From contig NZ_CP018091.1 of the NCBI RefSeq assembly GCF_001885215.1, positions 434,001 to 498,000 on the forward strand: a stretch of DNA of 64,000 bases, given 5' to 3'. Positions 63,225-64,000 of the stretch are shown piece after piece. The translations under genes were made by a program, and so were the position numbers. Position 1 is the stretch's first letter, and each line of letters begins with the position of its first letter. The notes beneath the pieces were generated by a model, which saw nothing but the letters and a program-made list of their open reading frames with translations, was not told the DNA's origin and ran no database searches. Origin of the DNA: Synechococcus sp. SynAce01 (GTDB taxonomy: Bacteria; Cyanobacteriota; Cyanobacteriia; PCC-6307; Cyanobiaceae).

Positions 63225-64000
63225 ATGCCCCGACGGTCGGATCTGCGTCGCATCCTGCTGCTGGGTTCAGGGCCGATCGTGATCGGCCAGGCCTGCGAAT
63301 TCGATTATTCCGGCACCCAGGCCTGCAAGGCACTGCGGGATGAGGGTTTCGAGGTGGTGTTGGTGAACTCCAACCCGGCTTCGATCATGACCGATCCGGA
63401 GATGGCGGATCGCACCTACATCGAACCGCTCACCCCCGACGTGGTGCGGCAGGTGATCGAACTGGAGCGCCCCGATGCCCTGCTGCCCACCATGGGCGGC
63501 CAGACCGCCCTGAACCTGGCGGTGGCCCTGGCCGAAGACGGCACCCTTGAGCGCTTCGGTGTCGAGCTGATCGGCGCCAACCTGCAGGCGATCCAGAAGG
63601 CGGAAGACCGGCGCCTGTTCAAGGAGGCGATGGAGCGCATCGGCGTGGCGGTGTGTCCGTCCGGCATCGCCTCCTCGCTGGAGGAAGCCGAGCGGGTGGG
63701 CGAAGAGATCGGCACCTACCCCCGCATCATCCGGCCGGCCTTCACCCTCGGCGGCTCCGGTGGCGGCATCGCCTACAACCCCGAAGAATTCCAGGCCTTC
63801 TGCAAGAGCGGCTTAGAGGCCAGCCCGGTCAGCCAGATCCTGATCGAGCGCTCGCTGATCGGCTGGAAGGAGTTCGAGCTGGAGGTGATGCGTGATCTCG
63901 CCGACAACGTGGTGATCATCTGCAGCATCGAGAATCTCGATCCGATGGGGGTACACACGGGCGATTCGATCACCGTGGCGCCGGCCCAGACCCTCACCGA
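63225..64000 (+). CDS. carB: Carbamoyl phosphate synthase large subunit, N-terminal part
   Basis: CarB makes carbamoyl phosphate for arginine and pyrimidines. The window holds the first ~258 residues: [67 protein letters not shown], the ATP-grasp glycine loop [13 protein letters not shown] and [20 protein letters not shown]. The gene runs off the end of the window. It is divergent from DUF3318, with 101 bp between. Confidence 0.97.
   Translation, partial: MPRRSDLRRILLLGSGPIVIGQACEFDYSGTQACKALRDEGFEVVLVNSNPASIMTDPEMADRTYIEPLTPDVVRQVIELERPDALLPTMGGQTALNLAVALAEDGTLERFGVELIGANLQAIQKAEDRRLFKEAMERIGVAVCPSGIASSLEEAERVGEEIGTYPRIIRPAFTLGGSGGGIAYNPEEFQAFCKSGLEASPVSQILIERSLIGWKEFELEVMRDLADNVVIICSIENLDPMGVHTGDSITVAPAQTLT

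Overview
The window is a gene-dense, high-GC piece of a cyanobacterial chromosome. The markers are PsbP, FNR (petH) with a CpcD-like N-terminal domain, the clock kinase SasA, the zwf-opcA pair, a BciB-type vinyl reductase, CGLD27/DUF1230, DUF3318, DUF2811 and ClpC. Base composition, compact spacing, GTG/TTG starts and protein style suggest an alpha-cyanobacterium of the Cyanobium/Synechococcus group. No rRNA, CRISPR array, transposase or prophage is visible. Two tRNA genes are present: tRNA-Glu and initiator tRNA-fMet.

Layout. 1-2.0 kb: end of an LCP protein, then an FAD oxidoreductase and PsbP on the minus strand. 2.0-6.0 kb: recR-lipA, then a gltS gene with a disrupted 5' part and a GapA/Gap3-type gapdh, in a stretch rich in inverted and tandem repeats. 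6.0-15.8 kb: a nine-gene minus-strand run, mostly joined by 4-nt overlaps: lysA, cdaA, uppS, bioB, trhO, a 75-aa protein, a GST-DUF952 fusion, a GNAT-like protein and a 952-aa polyferredoxin-like membrane protein with a cyclic-nucleotide-binding domain. 15.8-22.2 kb: rimI, clpC, a GldA-like dehydrogenase, an alpha/beta hydrolase and a DUF2993 protein, plus a small secreted protein. 22.2-25.1 kb: cdsA, cbiT and a PLP decarboxylase on minus. 25.2-35.7 kb: ABC1 kinase, sigma factor, pseudouridine synthase, RodZ-like protein, malQ, bciB, a second LCP protein, prs. 35.9-40.8 kb: GHL10 hydrolase, pepN and two small secreted proteins. 40.9-50.2 kb: sasA, tRNA-Glu, an SRPBCC protein, petH, zwf, opcA, cobB, a histidine phosphatase and a membrane protein. 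50.3-57.6 kb: RecD-like helicase, DUF212, crtE, folD, pgpH, cbiX. 57.6-64 kb: DUF2811, a GMC oxidoreductase, tRNA-fMet, asparaginase, CGLD27, rsfS, DUF3318 and the start of carB.

How the genes work together. The c-di-AMP cycle is represented by its cyclase (CdaA) and its 7TM-HD phosphodiesterase (PgpH). Cobalamin synthesis appears as cbiX, cbiT and cobB. Isoprenoid and envelope chemistry appears as uppS, crtE, cdsA, two LCP proteins and a RodZ-like protein. zwf-opcA feed the oxidative pentose phosphate pathway, and petH supplies NADPH in the light.

Main oddities: (i) four genes have no ATG/GTG/TTG at the expected start but an in-frame ATC there, one with a well-spaced Shine-Dalgarno; (ii) the frameshifted gltS next to an E. 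coli-GapA-like gapdh; (iii) short tandem duplications laid exactly over convergent stop codons; (iv) the NosR/NapH-like + cNMP-domain protein and the GST-DUF952 fusion inside the lysA-cdaA run; (v) a cluster of TCCCCAG sites with a DnaA-box-like TTTTCCACA downstream of cbiX.
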